DNA of 64,000 nt from Candidatus Fimenecus excrementigallinarum (lineage in GTDB: Bacteria > Bacillota > Clostridia > Oscillospirales > Acutalibacteraceae): contig DVMW01000012.1 of the NCBI GenBank assembly GCA_018714805.1, positions 1 to 64,000 of the forward strand, read 5' to 3'. The number at the start of each line of letters is the position of its first letter. Within the stretch, counting starts at the first letter, position 1. Of this stretch, positions 44,920 through 54,130 are shown piece after piece. The position numbers and the translations under genes are program-made. The notes below the pieces were generated by a model, which was given only the letters and a program-made list of their open reading frames with translations, was not told the origin of the DNA and made no database searches.

Positions 44920-45717
44920 ATGGCAATCTTAGAAGTGCAGAATATCTGCAAGCGGTTCCAGCAAAACGAAGTGCTCAAGGGCATCAGCTTTTCGCTGGAG
45001 GAGGGGCAGGTGCTCTCCGTTATCGGTTCGTCCGGCAGCGGCAAAACCACGCTTTTGCGCTGCATTACGGGGCTTGAGACCGCCGACAGCGGCAAGATTT
45101 CCGTGGGCGGCCGCGTGACCTTTGACAGCAGCCGGACCGAAAAGCTTACAAAAGCCGAAAAGCGCGAAAACCAGCTTTGCACCGGCCTTGTGTTCCAGTC
45201 CTTCAACCTGTTCCCGCAGTATACGGTGCTGCGCAACGTGGCGCTTGCAAAAGAGCTGCTTGTCAAGGAAACGTGCCGCGCCGAAAAATGCGGCAAAGCC
45301 GAGCGGAAAGCGCGCCTTGCCAAAGTGCCCGAGGAGGCCGTGCGCATCCTGGAAAGCGTCGGCCTTTCTGACAAGCTCGACAGCTATCCCTGCGAGCTGT
45401 CCGGCGGCCAGCAGCAGCGCGTAGCGATTGCGCGGGCGCTGATGCTCTCGCCCAAGGTCCTGTGCTTTGACGAGCCGACCTCCGCGCTCGACCCGGAGAT
45501 TACCGGCGAGGTGCTCGCCGTTATCCGCAAGCTGGCGAAAGAGGGGCGCACGATGCTTATCGTCACGCATGAAATGGGCTTTGCGCGCGAGGTATCCGGC
45601 GAGGTCATCTTCATGCACGACGGCGTTATCGGCGAGCAGGGTACGCCGGAGGAAATCTTCGACCATCCGAAGACGACGCGCCTGCAGGAATTTTTAAGCG
45701 CGGCGCTGCGTGCGTAA
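44920..45717 (+). CDS. Amino-acid ABC transporter ATPase
   Basis: 265 residues. [20 protein letters not shown], Walker [16 protein letters not shown]-loop [17 protein letters not shown], signature [15 protein letters not shown], Walker [15 protein letters not shown] and H-loop [10 protein letters not shown] are all present. It carries an insertion of about 20 residues after the Q-loop ([19 protein letters not shown]), slightly longer than the GlnQ/HisP norm. It energises the importer. The operon ends in a bidirectional terminator. Confidence 0.95.
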   Translation: MAILEVQNICKRFQQNEVLKGISFSLEEGQVLSVIGSSGSGKTTLLRCITGLETADSGKISVGGRVTFDSSRTEKLTKAEKRENQLCTGLVFQSFNLFPQYTVLRNVALAKELLVKETCRAEKCGKAERKARLAKVPEEAVRILESVGLSDKLDSYPCELSGGQQQRVAIARALMLSPKVLCFDEPTSALDPEITGEVLAVIRKLAKEGRTMLIVTHEMGFAREVSGEVIFMHDGVIGEQGTPEEIFDHPKTTRLQEFLSAALRA

Positions 45718-45733
45718 CGGCGGACAAAAAGAA

Positions 45734-45766
45734 AAAAGCGTACCCGCGCGGGTACGCTTTTCTTTT
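45734..45766. terminator. Bidirectional terminator between the ABC operon and ackA
   Basis: AAAAGCGTACCCGCGCGGGTACGCTTTT is a perfect palindrome with U tracts on both strands. Confidence 0.92.
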
Positions 45767-45773
45767 GCGTGGT

Positions 45774-46997
45774 TTACATCGCTTCCACAATATCGCGCGT
45801 ATCGCGCGCAATCAGAAGCTCTTCGTTGGTCGGCAGAACGAACACGCGGACCTTGGAGTCCTTCGTGGAAATTTCGCCCTCCTTGCCCTTTACAAGCGTC
45901 GCGTTGAACGGCTTGTCAATCGCGATGCCGAGATACGAAAGCCCGTCGCAGACGGTGGCGCGCATATCGTCGGCGTTTTCGCCGATGCCGCCGGTAAAGA
46001 CGATGGCGTCAATCCCGTCCATGGCCGCCGTGTAGGCGCCGATATACTTCTGGATTTCATAAATCTGGATGTCGCGGGCGAGCTTCGCGCGCTCGTTGCC
46101 CTCGGCGGCCGCCTTTTTGACGTCGCGGTCGTCCGAGGAAAGCCCGGAAATGCCGAGGATGCCCGACTGCTTGTTGAGCAGCGTCTCCATTTCTTCGACG
46201 CTCTTATGTTCCTTTTTCATGATGTACAGCACCGCCGACGCGTCAATGGCGCCCGTGCGCGTGCCCATGATTTCGCCGTCAAGGGGCGTAAGGCCCATCG
46301 AGGTGTCTAAGACCTTCCCGTTTCGGATTGCCGTAATGGACGAGCCGTTGCCCAGGTGGCAGGTGACAAGCTTGAGCTCCTCCAGCGGCCGGCCCATGAC
46401 CTCGGCGCAGCGCGCGCTGACAAAGCGGTGCGAGGTGCCGTGGAAGCCGTATTTGCGGATACCGTATTTTTCGTAGTAGGAGTAGGGCAGGCCGTACATA
46501 TAGGCCTTGGGCGGCATGGTGGAATGGAAGGCGTTGTCAAACACCGCAATCTGCGGCACGTCGGGTCCGAACAGCTCGATGCTCGCGCGGATGCCCTCCA
46601 AATGCGCGGCGTTGTGCAGCGGCGCGAGGTCGCACAGGCTCTCGATGCCGTCGATGACCGACTGGTCAATGCGCACGCTTTTGTTGAACAGCGCGCCGCC
46701 CTGGACCACGCGGTGGCCGACGGCGGTTATCTCGGAAATGTCGTCGAGCACCTTCGACTCGCCCGAGGTCAGTACGCGCTTGACCTCGTGGAACGCCGCC
46801 GTGTGGTTCTCCATCGGAACCGGCTCGTCCTTGACGGCGACCTTGCCGGCCGGCGTATAGTGCGTATAGGAAATACAGCTTTTCGACGTGTCCTTGACCC
46901 GCTCGCAAATCCCCTTGGCGATGAGCTGCTCGTTGTCCATGTCAATCAGCTGATATTTCAGCGACGAGCTGCCCGCGTTGATGACCAGAACCTTCAA
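45774..46997 (-). CDS. ackA: Acetate kinase
   Basis: The start is TTG at 46997, nine bases after GGAGGAG and directly before VLVINAGSSSLKYQLI, giving 407 residues; the track ORF includes 21 untranslated codons. Further motifs are GHRVVQGGALF, AVFDNAFHSTMP, YGFHGTSHRFVS and CHLGNGSSITAI. It converts acetyl phosphate and ADP to acetate and ATP, the main ATP-yielding step of acetate fermentation. No pta lies beside it in this window. It is divergently transcribed from tmcAL with overlapping promoters. Confidence 0.96.
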   Translation of the reverse strand: MKVLVINAGSSSLKYQLIDMDNEQLIAKGICERVKDTSKSCISYTHYTPAGKVAVKDEPVPMENHTAAFHEVKRVLTSGESKVLDDISEITAVGHRVVQGGALFNKSVRIDQSVIDGIESLCDLAPLHNAAHLEGIRASIELFGPDVPQIAVFDNAFHSTMPPKAYMYGLPYSYYEKYGIRKYGFHGTSHRFVSARCAEVMGRPLEELKLVTCHLGNGSSITAIRNGKVLDTSMGLTPLDGEIMGTRTGAIDASAVLYIMKKEHKSVEEMETLLNKQSGILGISGLSSDDRDVKKAAAEGNERAKLARDIQIYEIQKYIGAYTAAMDGIDAIVFTGGIGENADDMRATVCDGLSYLGIAIDKPFNATLVKGKEGEISTKDSKVRVFVLPTNEELLIARDTRDIVEAM

Positions 46998-47025
46998 ATA
47001 ATCTCCTCCGTATCCAATTTTAAAC

Positions 47026-47054
47026 TTGCAAGAAACCGGGAACCATATTATTAT
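47026..47054 (+). promoter_or_regulatory. Promoter for tmcAL
   Basis: TTGCAA, a 17-base spacer and TATTAT; its -10 overlaps the ackA -10 on the other strand. Confidence 0.6.
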
Positions 47055-47078
47055 ATACATACTCTGTCAGAAAAGCAA
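47050..47078 (-). promoter_or_regulatory. Promoter for ackA
   Basis: On the minus strand, TTGCTT, a 17-base spacer and TATAAT, about 50 bases before the TTG start. Confidence 0.7.
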
Positions 47079-47098
47079 GAGAGAAAGGGGAAAAAGCC

Positions 47099-48286
47099 AT
47101 GTCTGTCGCGGGCATTATTGCCGAATACGACCCGTTCCACAACGGCCATCTGCTGCACCTGCGGGAAACGAAGGCGTTCTCGCCGGACGGCGTCGTCGTT
47201 GTGCTCGGCGGCAATTTTACCCAGCGCGGCGCGCCCGCGGCGTTCCCCAAGCGTGTGCGCGCAAAAATGGCGCTTGCGGCCGGCGCGGACCTCGTGCTGG
47301 AGCTGCCGCTGCCGTTTTCCATGGCGCGCGCGGAGACGTTTGCGTCCGGCGGCGTCGAGTTTTTGGCGTCGCTCGGCGTGGTGGATACGCTGTCCTTCGG
47401 CAGTGAATGCGGCGACCTTTCCCTGCTGCAAAGGGCGGCGGAGGCGGTCGACAGCGAAACAACGCAGGCGGGCATACGCCGCCTTTTGCAAAGCGGGATG
47501 TCCTATGCCGCGGCGCGCGAAGCGGCTGTGTGCGAACGGTACGGGGAAGCGGTCGCCGCCGTTTTGCGGACGCCGAACGACATTTTGGGCGTCGAATACC
47601 TGCGCGCCTGCCGCCGACTTGCGCCCGCGCTTGAAAGCCGCGCCGTTCTGCGGCAGGGGGCGGCGCACAACGCGGCGCAGCCGTCCGGGCGCATTGCCTC
47701 GGCAAGCCGTCTGCGCGAAGCCCTTTTTGCGGGCGAGCCGGTCCGCGATTTTGTGCCGGCAAAAACCGTTTCCGTTTTGGAAGAGGCCGTGCGCGCGGGG
47801 CTTGCGCCCGCGTCGTTTGCGGGGCTTGAGGCGGGGGTCCTTGCCTTCCTGCGCACAGCGCCGGACGCGCTCGCGCACGTGCCCGATTTTTCCGAAGGCC
47901 TTGCAAACCGCATTGCGAAGGCGGCGCGTACCGCCCGGACGCTCGAAGAGCTGTACGATACGGCGAAAACGAAGCGGTACGCCCACGCGCGCATCCGCCG
48001 CGCGGTCTGGAGCGCGTATCTGGGCGTGCGGGAAAGCGACGCGCAAGGCGGCGTGCCGTATATCCGAGTGCTGGGCTTTTCCGAGCGCGGGGCTTCGCTT
48101 TTGCAGACGGCTGCCGGGCGCGCTGCAAAGCCCATGGCGCTGCGCGCATCGGACATCCGCCGGCTGGACGCGCGCGCCGAGCGCATGTTTTCGCTTGAAT
48201 GTGCCGCGGCGGACGTACACGCGCTTTTGCGGCCGCGGCGGGGCGTTTGCGGGGAAGAAATGACCGAACCGCTTATCCGCGTTTGA
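47099..48286 (+). CDS. tmcAL: tRNA(Met) cytidine acetate ligase
   Basis: 395 residues. GIIAEYDPFHNGHLLHL contains the nucleotidyltransferase HxGH motif, VVVLGGNFTQRGAPA and ADLVLELPLPFSMARAE follow, and RTPNDILGVEYLRA is a later family block. TmcAL activates acetate with ATP and makes N4-acetylcytidine at the wobble position of elongator tRNA-Met. Pairing with acetate kinase across a shared promoter region is suggestive, because both enzymes use acetate, but gene order alone is not proof of a functional link. Confidence 0.92.
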   Translation: MSVAGIIAEYDPFHNGHLLHLRETKAFSPDGVVVVLGGNFTQRGAPAAFPKRVRAKMALAAGADLVLELPLPFSMARAETFASGGVEFLASLGVVDTLSFGSECGDLSLLQRAAEAVDSETTQAGIRRLLQSGMSYAAAREAAVCERYGEAVAAVLRTPNDILGVEYLRACRRLAPALESRAVLRQGAAHNAAQPSGRIASASRLREALFAGEPVRDFVPAKTVSVLEEAVRAGLAPASFAGLEAGVLAFLRTAPDALAHVPDFSEGLANRIAKAARTARTLEELYDTAKTKRYAHARIRRAVWSAYLGVRESDAQGGVPYIRVLGFSERGASLLQTAAGRAAKPMALRASDIRRLDARAERMFSLECAAADVHALLRPRRGVCGEEMTEPLIRV

Positions 48287-48310
48287 TTTTGCAGTTTTTT
48301 GAATCAAAAC

Positions 48311-48338
48311 TTGCATTTTTTTGAAAATCTGATACAAT
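48311..48338 (+). promoter_or_regulatory. Promoter for the RpiR gene run
   Basis: TTGCAT, a 16-base spacer and TACAAT in an AT-rich gap. Confidence 0.6.
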
Positions 48339-48392
48339 ATATATACTTGTGCCGGTGTGCCGGCAAAATCTTTTCATAAGGTCGTGTTGCGG

Positions 48393-49277
48393 ATGAACCA
48401 TTCCCTGCTCAGCCGGCTGGAAGAAAATTTTCGCCATTTTTCAAAGGGACAGAAAAAAATAGCGGCGTATATCACGGAAAATTATGACAAGGCGGCGTTT
48501 ATGACCGCCGCCGCGCTCGGCCGGAAGGTCGGCGTGAGCGAATCGACGGTTGTGCGCTTTGCGACGGAGCTTGGCTTTAAAGGCTATCCGCAGCTGCAAA
48601 AGGAATTGCAGCAGATGATAAAATCCCGCCTGACCGCCGTGCAGCGGCTGGAGGTTTCCTCCGCGCTTATCGGCGATAGCGACGTCATCAACAGCGTGTT
48701 AAACGGCGACATCGAGCTTATCCGCGCCACCGCCGAGCAGACCTCGCGCAAGGCGTTTTCCGAAGCCATTGCCGAAATCGACCGCGCCCGCCGCATTTAT
48801 ATCCTCGGCGTCCGCTCCTCGGCGGCGCTGGCGTCGTTTTTGGCGTTTTATTTCAACCTTGTCTTTGATTCGGTCGTGCTGGTGGATACCTCCAGCGCGT
48901 CGGAGATGTTTGAGCAGATGTTCCGCATCGGGGCGGGGGACGTCTGCATTGCCATCAGCTTCCCGCGCTATTCCAAGCAGACGGTCAACGCCCTGCGCTT
49001 TATCGCGGACCGCGGCGCCAAGATTGTGGCGATTACCGATTCCGAAACCTCCCCGATAGCGCCGTTTGCCGACCATCTGCTTGTCGCGCGCAGCAACATG
49101 GCGTCGGTCGTCGATTCGCTGACCGCGCCCCTGAGCCTTATCAACGCCCTTATCGCCGGCGTAACGCTTACGCGGCCGGACGAGGTTTCCGAGAATTTCA
49201 ACGCGCTCGAGCACATCTGGGACGAGTACCAGGTCTATGAAAAGGCGGAGGATATGCAGGACCATGCAGACCGTTGA
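48393..49277 (+). CDS. MurR/RpiR family transcriptional regulator
   Basis: About 294 residues from ATG 48393; TTG 48387, which is better spaced from AAGG, is an alternative, and the track uses GTG 48357. The N-terminal helix-turn-helix domain has HFSKGQKKIAAYITENYDKA and VGVSESTVVRFATELGFKGY. The C-terminal SIS sugar-phosphate-binding domain has IYILGVRSSAALASFLAFYF and ICAISFPRYSKQTV-like strands. Such proteins sense phosphosugars and control sugar catabolism or amino-sugar recycling. No clear sugar operon is adjacent, so the targets are unknown. It overlaps the next gene by 14 bases. Confidence 0.9.
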   Translation: MNHSLLSRLEENFRHFSKGQKKIAAYITENYDKAAFMTAAALGRKVGVSESTVVRFATELGFKGYPQLQKELQQMIKSRLTAVQRLEVSSALIGDSDVINSVLNGDIELIRATAEQTSRKAFSEAIAEIDRARRIYILGVRSSAALASFLAFYFNLVFDSVVLVDTSSASEMFEQMFRIGAGDVCIAISFPRYSKQTVNALRFIADRGAKIVAITDSETSPIAPFADHLLVARSNMASVVDSLTAPLSLINALIAGVTLTRPDEVSENFNALEHIWDEYQVYEKAEDMQDHADR

Positions 49278-50547
49278 CGTGCTGGTTGTCGGCGGCGGCG
49301 CGGCGGGCTGCCTGGCGGCCGGGCGCGCCGCGCAGGACGGCGCGCGGGTGCTGCTGCTGGAGCGCAACGCCCGCGTCGCGCGCAAGGTCGGCATCACCGG
49401 CAAGGGCCGCTGCAACGTGACGAACGCCTCCGACGTGCCCGCGCTTGTGCAAAATGTGCCCGGCAACGGCCGGTTCCTTTACAGCGCCTTTTCCGCCTTT
49501 TCGGCCGAGGACACGATGCGCTTTTTCACCGAGCTCGGCGTACCGCTCAAGGTCGAGCGCGGCAACCGGGTGTTCCCCCAAAGCGACCGCGCCGCGGACA
49601 TTGTCGACGCGCTCGCGCGGTATGTGCAGCGTTCCGGCGCGCAGCGCAGGCAGGCGCGCGTGACGGCGCTTTTGCTGCGGGACGGCGCGGTGCGCGGCGT
49701 ACAGACCGAAGCCGGCGATACGATTCAGGCGCGCTGCGTCGTGCTTGCGACGGGCGGACTTTCCTATCCGGCGACGGGCTCTACGGGCGACGGCTACCGG
49801 CTGGCGCAGGCCGCGGGGCATACCATCGTCCCGACGCGGCCCTCGCTGTCCGCGCTGCGCTGCCGCGAGGAGCTTTGCAAAACGTGCGCGGGCCTTTCGC
49901 TGCGCAATGTGGCGCTGACGGTCGAGGATACCCAAACGCACAAAACCGTTTATACGGATTTCGGCGAAATGCTGTTTACGCATTTCGGCGTTTCCGGGCC
50001 GATGGTGCTTTCCGCCAGCGCGCACCTGCGTGCAATGCGGCCGGACCGGTACCGGCTTTTTATCGACCTGAAGCCCGCGCTGTCCGAAGAAAAGCTCGAT
50101 TTGCGGCTTCTGCGGGATTTTTCGGCGAGCGCCAACCGCACCGTCGCCAACACGCTGGGCGCGCTTCTGCCGCGCTCTCTTATCGCCCCGGTGCTGTGTC
50201 TTGCCGGAATAGACGGCGCGCAAAAGACCAATCAGATTGACAAAACGCAGCGCCGGCGGCTTTTGGAGACGGTCAAGGCCTTGCCACTTACCGTGCAGGG
50301 CTTTTTCGACGTCGAGGCGGCGGTCATAACCGCCGGGGGCGTGTGCGTCCGGGAAGTGGAGCCGAAAACGATGGCAAGCAAGCTCTGCCGCGGGCTGTAT
50401 ATCGCGGGCGAGCTTCTGGACTGCGACGCCTATACGGGCGGGTTCAATTTGCAGATTGCCTTTTCCACCGGGTACTGCGCCGGGCGCGCGGCGGCACGGG
50501 CAAGCAGACAAACGGACGCCGTGGCGCGTCTTACGAATAAGGAGTAA
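49264..50547 (+). CDS. HI0933-type NAD(P)/FAD-dependent oxidoreductase
   Basis: 427 residues; ATG 49264 overlaps the RpiR gene end. The FAD-binding loop is VLVVGGGAAGCLAAGRAAQD, followed by ARVARKVGITGKGRCNVTNA, the signature of the HI0933/YhiN group. A second nucleotide motif is VVLATGGLSYPATGSTGDGY, and the C-terminus GLYIAGELLDCDAYTGGFNL closes the FAD site. The physiological substrate of these flavoproteins is unclear. It is commonly placed before cmk in Clostridia, as here, with 4 bases between them. Confidence 0.9.
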   Translation: MQTVDVLVVGGGAAGCLAAGRAAQDGARVLLLERNARVARKVGITGKGRCNVTNASDVPALVQNVPGNGRFLYSAFSAFSAEDTMRFFTELGVPLKVERGNRVFPQSDRAADIVDALARYVQRSGAQRRQARVTALLLRDGAVRGVQTEAGDTIQARCVVLATGGLSYPATGSTGDGYRLAQAAGHTIVPTRPSLSALRCREELCKTCAGLSLRNVALTVEDTQTHKTVYTDFGEMLFTHFGVSGPMVLSASAHLRAMRPDRYRLFIDLKPALSEEKLDLRLLRDFSASANRTVANTLGALLPRSLIAPVLCLAGIDGAQKTNQIDKTQRRRLLETVKALPLTVQGFFDVEAAVITAGGVCVREVEPKTMASKLCRGLYIAGELLDCDAYTGGFNLQIAFSTGYCAGRAAARASRQTDAVARLTNKE

Positions 50548-50551
50548 AGAT

Positions 50552-51232
50552 ATGCCTATCAACGTAGCGATTGACGGGCCCGCCGGTGCGGGCAAGAGTT
50601 CCATTGCCCGTGCGGCGGCAAAGCGGCTGGGGTATATTTATGTGGATACGGGCGCGCTGTACCGCGCGGTCGGCGTCTACAGCCTCAGAAACGGCGTGGA
50701 TACGAAAAATGCCGAAGCCGTCACCGGGACCCTGCCGCATATTTGCGTCGACTTGAAGTTTCAAGACGGCGTGCAGCACGTCTATTTGAACGACGAGGAC
50801 GTCTCCGAGGAAATCCGCACGCCGCCGGCATCGATGGCGGCCTCGGACGTTTCCGCCGTCCCCGCGGTGCGGCAGTTCCTGTTTGATTTGCAGCGCGATA
50901 TTGCCGCGAAAAACGACTGCATCATGGACGGCCGCGACATCGGCACGGTTGTGCTGCCCGACGCGCAGGTCAAGATTTTCCTGACCGCCTCGCCCGAGGC
51001 GCGCGCCATGCGGCGGTTCCTTGAGCTGCAGCAAAAGGGCGCGAAGGACACCTATGCGGAAGTGCTCGCCGACCTTGTGCAGCGCGACTACAACGACTCG
51101 CACCGCGCCGTCGCCCCCTTAAAGCCCGCCGAGGACGGCGTGACGGTCGACAATTCCGGGCTGTCGCTGGACGACTCGATTGAGCAGGTGCTTGCCGTCA
51201 TCCGCGAAACGCTCGCCGCAAAACAGGCGTAA
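50552..51232 (+). CDS. cmk: Cytidylate kinase
   Basis: 226 residues from ATG 50552 after AAGGAG; the track start lies inside the previous gene. NVAIDGPAGAGKSSIARAAA is the P-loop, YVDTGALYRAVGVY the nucleotide-binding block and MDGRDIGTVVLPDAQVK the conserved Asp-Gly-Arg-Asp motif. It phosphorylates CMP and dCMP. The gene order cmk-plsC-ispH/rpsA is classical for Clostridia. Confidence 0.96.
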   Translation: MPINVAIDGPAGAGKSSIARAAAKRLGYIYVDTGALYRAVGVYSLRNGVDTKNAEAVTGTLPHICVDLKFQDGVQHVYLNDEDVSEEIRTPPASMAASDVSAVPAVRQFLFDLQRDIAAKNDCIMDGRDIGTVVLPDAQVKIFLTASPEARAMRRFLELQQKGAKDTYAEVLADLVQRDYNDSHRAVAPLKPAEDGVTVDNSGLSLDDSIEQVLAVIRETLAAKQA

Positions 51233-51241
51233 GGAGGCCCC

Positions 51242-51883
51242 ATGGCAAATTACGATTTTTCCAGAGCGCGGGAATATAAGCTTTACAGCGTCCTAAAGCC
51301 GCTTGCGCGCGTGGTGTGCAAGACCGTCTACCGCTGTACGTATATCGGGACGGAAAACATCCCCGAAACCGGCGGGTTCATTTTGGCGTGCAACCACCAG
51401 AGCGCGTTTGACCCGATTACGCTCGGCGGCTGCGGCAAGCGGGTGTTTCACTTCATGGCAAAGGACGAGCTGTTCCAAAATCCGGCGCTCGCTAAATTCC
51501 TGACGCATTTGAACGCCTTTCCCGTTGTGCGCGGGAAGGGGGATATGTCCGCCGTGCGGTATGCCGAGGCCATCCTGCAAAACGGCTGGGTGCTTGGGAT
51601 TTTCCCCGAGGGCACGCGGTCGGAGGATTACCGCCCCGCACGCGGCAAATCCGGCGCGGCGCTGATTGCCAAAGCCACGGGCGCGGACGTGCTGCCCGCC
51701 GCCATCTATACCGATACGCAGTATAAGACCGGCTCGCGCCTGACCGTCCGGTTCGGCACGCTTATCCGCAACGAGGAGTTCGGCTTTACCGAAGAGGGGA
51801 AATCCCGGGAGCTCAAAGACGCCACGCGGCGTATTATGGGCGACATTACCGCGCTTTGGGAGGAAGGGCATTGCAAAAAATAA
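51242..51883 (+). CDS. plsC: 1-acyl-sn-glycerol-3-phosphate acyltransferase
   Basis: 213 residues, ATG after AAGGAGG. Motif I is CNHQSAFDPITL (the H-x4-D catalytic pair), and motif III is GIFPEGTRSEDYRPARG. It adds the second acyl chain to lysophosphatidic acid at the membrane, feeding phospholipid synthesis. It overlaps the ispH-rpsA start by 13 bases. Confidence 0.93.
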   Translation: MANYDFSRAREYKLYSVLKPLARVVCKTVYRCTYIGTENIPETGGFILACNHQSAFDPITLGGCGKRVFHFMAKDELFQNPALAKFLTHLNAFPVVRGKGDMSAVRYAEAILQNGWVLGIFPEGTRSEDYRPARGKSGAALIAKATGADVLPAAIYTDTQYKTGSRLTVRFGTLIRNEEFGFTEEGKSRELKDATRRIMGDITALWEEGHCKK

Positions 51884-54027
51884 CGCTTGCCAAAACCGCC
51901 GGCTTCTGCTTCGGCGTCAGCCGGGCGGTTCACCTTTTGGAGGAAATGGTTGCGCGCGGCGAAAAGGCGTGCACCTTAGGCCCCATTATCCACAATCCCC
52001 AGGTCATCTCCTACTTTGAAGCGCACGGCGTGCGCGTCGTGGAGGACCCCGCCGCCTGCCATGCGGACGAAACGCTGGTCGTGCGCACGCACGGCGTGCC
52101 GAAGGAGACGCTGGAGGCCGTCGGGCAGCTGCCGCTGCGCGTGGAAAACGCGACCTGCCCGTTTGTGACGAAGATTCACAAAATTGTACAAAAACACTCG
52201 ACGCCCGACAATGTAACGCTCATTGCCGGCGACGCCAGCCACCCCGAGGTCGTGGGCATCCGCAGCTATTGCCGGGGGCGGTCCTTTGTCTTTAACAGCC
52301 TGGAGGAACTCGAGACTTTAGCCGAACAGATGCCGTCTCTTGACGAAAACGGGATGATTTTGGTCGCGCAAACGACCTTCAGCACAAAAACCTTCAAAAA
52401 ATGTGTAAAAAAAATAAAATTGGTCTATACAAACGCCGTGATTTTTGATACAATATGTAGTGCGACTGAGGAACGGCAGGAAGAGGCGTTCCGGCTTTCT
52501 TGCGAAAACGATGCGATGCTCATCATCGGCGGTCGGCAAAGCTCCAACACCGCCAAATTGAAAGCCGTGTGCGAATCGAACTGCCCGACCTTTCTGATTG
52601 AAACGGCCCGGGAGCTTCGCGCCATCGACCTTTCCGGGTATCGGTCAATCGGCGTTACTGCGGGCGCGTCCACGCCCGACAGTATAATTAAGGAGGTACT
52701 AAAAACCATGTCTGAAAATCTCACGCAAACTGGGGCAGAAATCGTCGAAAAGGAGGCAACCGAAGCGTCTTCCGAAGCCGCCAGCTTTGCGGATATGCTT
52801 GAGGAATATATCGATTCGAGTTCCGACCAGGCCGTCGTCGGCCGCGTAGTTGCTGTCACCCCGACCGAAATTGAGGTCGAAATTGCCGGCAGAAAGCACA
52901 CGGGCTATGTGACCGCCGCGGAGTACAGCAGCGACCCGTCCGTGGACATCGAAAAGGATGTACATATCGGCGACGAGCTGCATCTTATCGTCATGAAAAC
53001 CAACGATTCCGAGGGCACCATGGCGCTCTCGAAGCGCCGTTACGACGCCATGAAGGCGTGGGACGAGCTCACCGAGGACAACGAGGCCACCGTGGAGGGC
53101 AAGGTTACGGGCGTTGTCGGCGACGGCAAGGGCCTGTTTGTCCAGTACAACGGCATCCGCGTATTCGTTCCCGCTTCGCTTGCCAAGCGCAACCGCAGCG
53201 ATTCTCTGGAGGAAATGGTCGGCCAGACCGTCCAGTTCAAGATTATTGAGGTTGACCGCCGCCGCCGCAGAGTCGTCGGTTCGGTCCGCGCCGCGCTTCG
53301 CGAGGCGCGCGCAGCGGCAGCCGATGCGTTCTGGGCGCAGGCCGAGGAGGGCCAGACCTACACCGGTACGGTCCGCTCGCTGACGAGCTACGGCGCGTTT
53401 GTCGACATCGGCGGTGTGGACGGTATGATTCACATCTCCGAGCTGTCCTGGTCGCGTATCAAGCACCCGTCCGAGGTCGTCAATGTCGGCGACACCGTCG
53501 AGGTGTACATCAAGGGCCTTGACCGCGAAAAGAAGAAAATTTCGCTGGGCTACAAGAAGGCCGAGGACAATCCGTGGGAGATTCTGCGCCGCGACTATCC
53601 GAACGGCTCCGTGCTGCCCGCCAAGATTGTCGGGCTGACGACCTTCGGCGCGTTTGCCAACATCCTGCCCGGGATTGACGGCCTTATCCACATTTCCGAA
53701 ATTTCGCATAAGCACATCGCGAACCCTGCGGACGTGCTGCAGGTCGGCCAGGCGGTGCAGGTTGAGCTTCTCGACGTCGATTTCGACAAGAAGCGCGTCA
53801 GCCTTTCGATGAAGGCGCTGGAGGAGGAGCCCGCCGCCGATACCGCGGAGGAAGCCGCGCCGGTCTCCATTGACGAGCTTGCCGAGCAGATGCAGGAAGA
53901 AGCGCCCGCCGCCGAAGCGGCCGAAGAGGCTGCGGCGGAAGCGCCCGCTGCGGAAGAAGCTGCGGCGGAAGAACCCGCTGCCGAAGAAGCGGCGGCCGAA
54001 GCGCCTGCCGAGGAGACCGCGGAATAA
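51871..54027 (+). CDS. ispH: Fused HMB-PP reductase (IspH) and ribosomal protein S1
   Basis: TTG 51871 follows GGGAGG, giving 718 residues. IspH (1-280) has the three iron-sulfur cysteines in GFCFGVSRAV, NATCPFVTKIH and TICSATEER, and RTHGVPKE. It makes IPP and DMAPP in the MEP pathway. From about residue 310 there are four S1 RNA-binding repeats (GRVVAVTPTEIEVEIAG, EGKVTGVVGDGKGLFVQYNG, GTVRSLTSYGAFVDIGGVDG and AKIVGLTTFGAFANILPGID). An Ala/Glu-rich low-complexity tail ends it. This fusion is known in Clostridia. At the junction, AAGGAGGT and ATG 52708 could also give S1 alone. Confidence 0.95.
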   Translation: MQKITLAKTAGFCFGVSRAVHLLEEMVARGEKACTLGPIIHNPQVISYFEAHGVRVVEDPAACHADETLVVRTHGVPKETLEAVGQLPLRVENATCPFVTKIHKIVQKHSTPDNVTLIAGDASHPEVVGIRSYCRGRSFVFNSLEELETLAEQMPSLDENGMILVAQTTFSTKTFKKCVKKIKLVYTNAVIFDTICSATEERQEEAFRLSCENDAMLIIGGRQSSNTAKLKAVCESNCPTFLIETARELRAIDLSGYRSIGVTAGASTPDSIIKEVLKTMSENLTQTGAEIVEKEATEASSEAASFADMLEEYIDSSSDQAVVGRVVAVTPTEIEVEIAGRKHTGYVTAAEYSSDPSVDIEKDVHIGDELHLIVMKTNDSEGTMALSKRRYDAMKAWDELTEDNEATVEGKVTGVVGDGKGLFVQYNGIRVFVPASLAKRNRSDSLEEMVGQTVQFKIIEVDRRRRRVVGSVRAALREARAAAADAFWAQAEEGQTYTGTVRSLTSYGAFVDIGGVDGMIHISELSWSRIKHPSEVVNVGDTVEVYIKGLDREKKKISLGYKKAEDNPWEILRRDYPNGSVLPAKIVGLTTFGAFANILPGIDGLIHISEISHKHIANPADVLQVGQAVQVELLDVDFDKKRVSLSMKALEEEPAADTAEEAAPVSIDELAEQMQEEAPAAEAAEEAAAEAPAAEEAAAEEPAAEEAAAEAPAEETAE
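52689..52710 (+). promoter_or_regulatory. Internal ribosome binding site and start codon for free S1
   Basis: AAGGAGG (perfect Shine-Dalgarno) lies 11 bases before the in-frame ATG 52708 (MSENLTQTGAEI), exactly at the boundary between the IspH and S1 parts. It could allow separate S1 synthesis. Confidence 0.55.
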
Positions 54028-54052
54028 GCGGAACACACACGATAGCTTCCAA

Positions 54053-54096
54053 AAAAAGCAGGAGGCGGGTCATGCAGCCTGCCGCCTGCTTTTTGT
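54053..54096 (+). terminator. Terminator after ispH-rpsA
   Basis: AAAAAGCAGG-A-GGC pairs with GCC-G-CCTGCTTTTT (one mismatch), ending in a T run. Confidence 0.8.
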
Positions 54097-54130
54097 ATAG
54101 GTTCAAAGAGAAGACAAAGGAGGTCTTTTT

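Noticed and set aside
46356-48263. 635-residue plus-strand ORF spanning ackA and tmcAL
   Set aside because: It crosses the divergent promoter region and overlaps two well-supported genes in other frames.
52676-52690. TATAAT at the IspH/S1 junction as a promoter
   Set aside because: No -35 element lies at a usable distance; the internal ribosome binding site is the better signal.
51871-54027. IspH-S1 as an assembly or frameshift artefact
   Set aside because: The same fusion is established in many Clostridia, and the frame is open with intact motifs on both sides.
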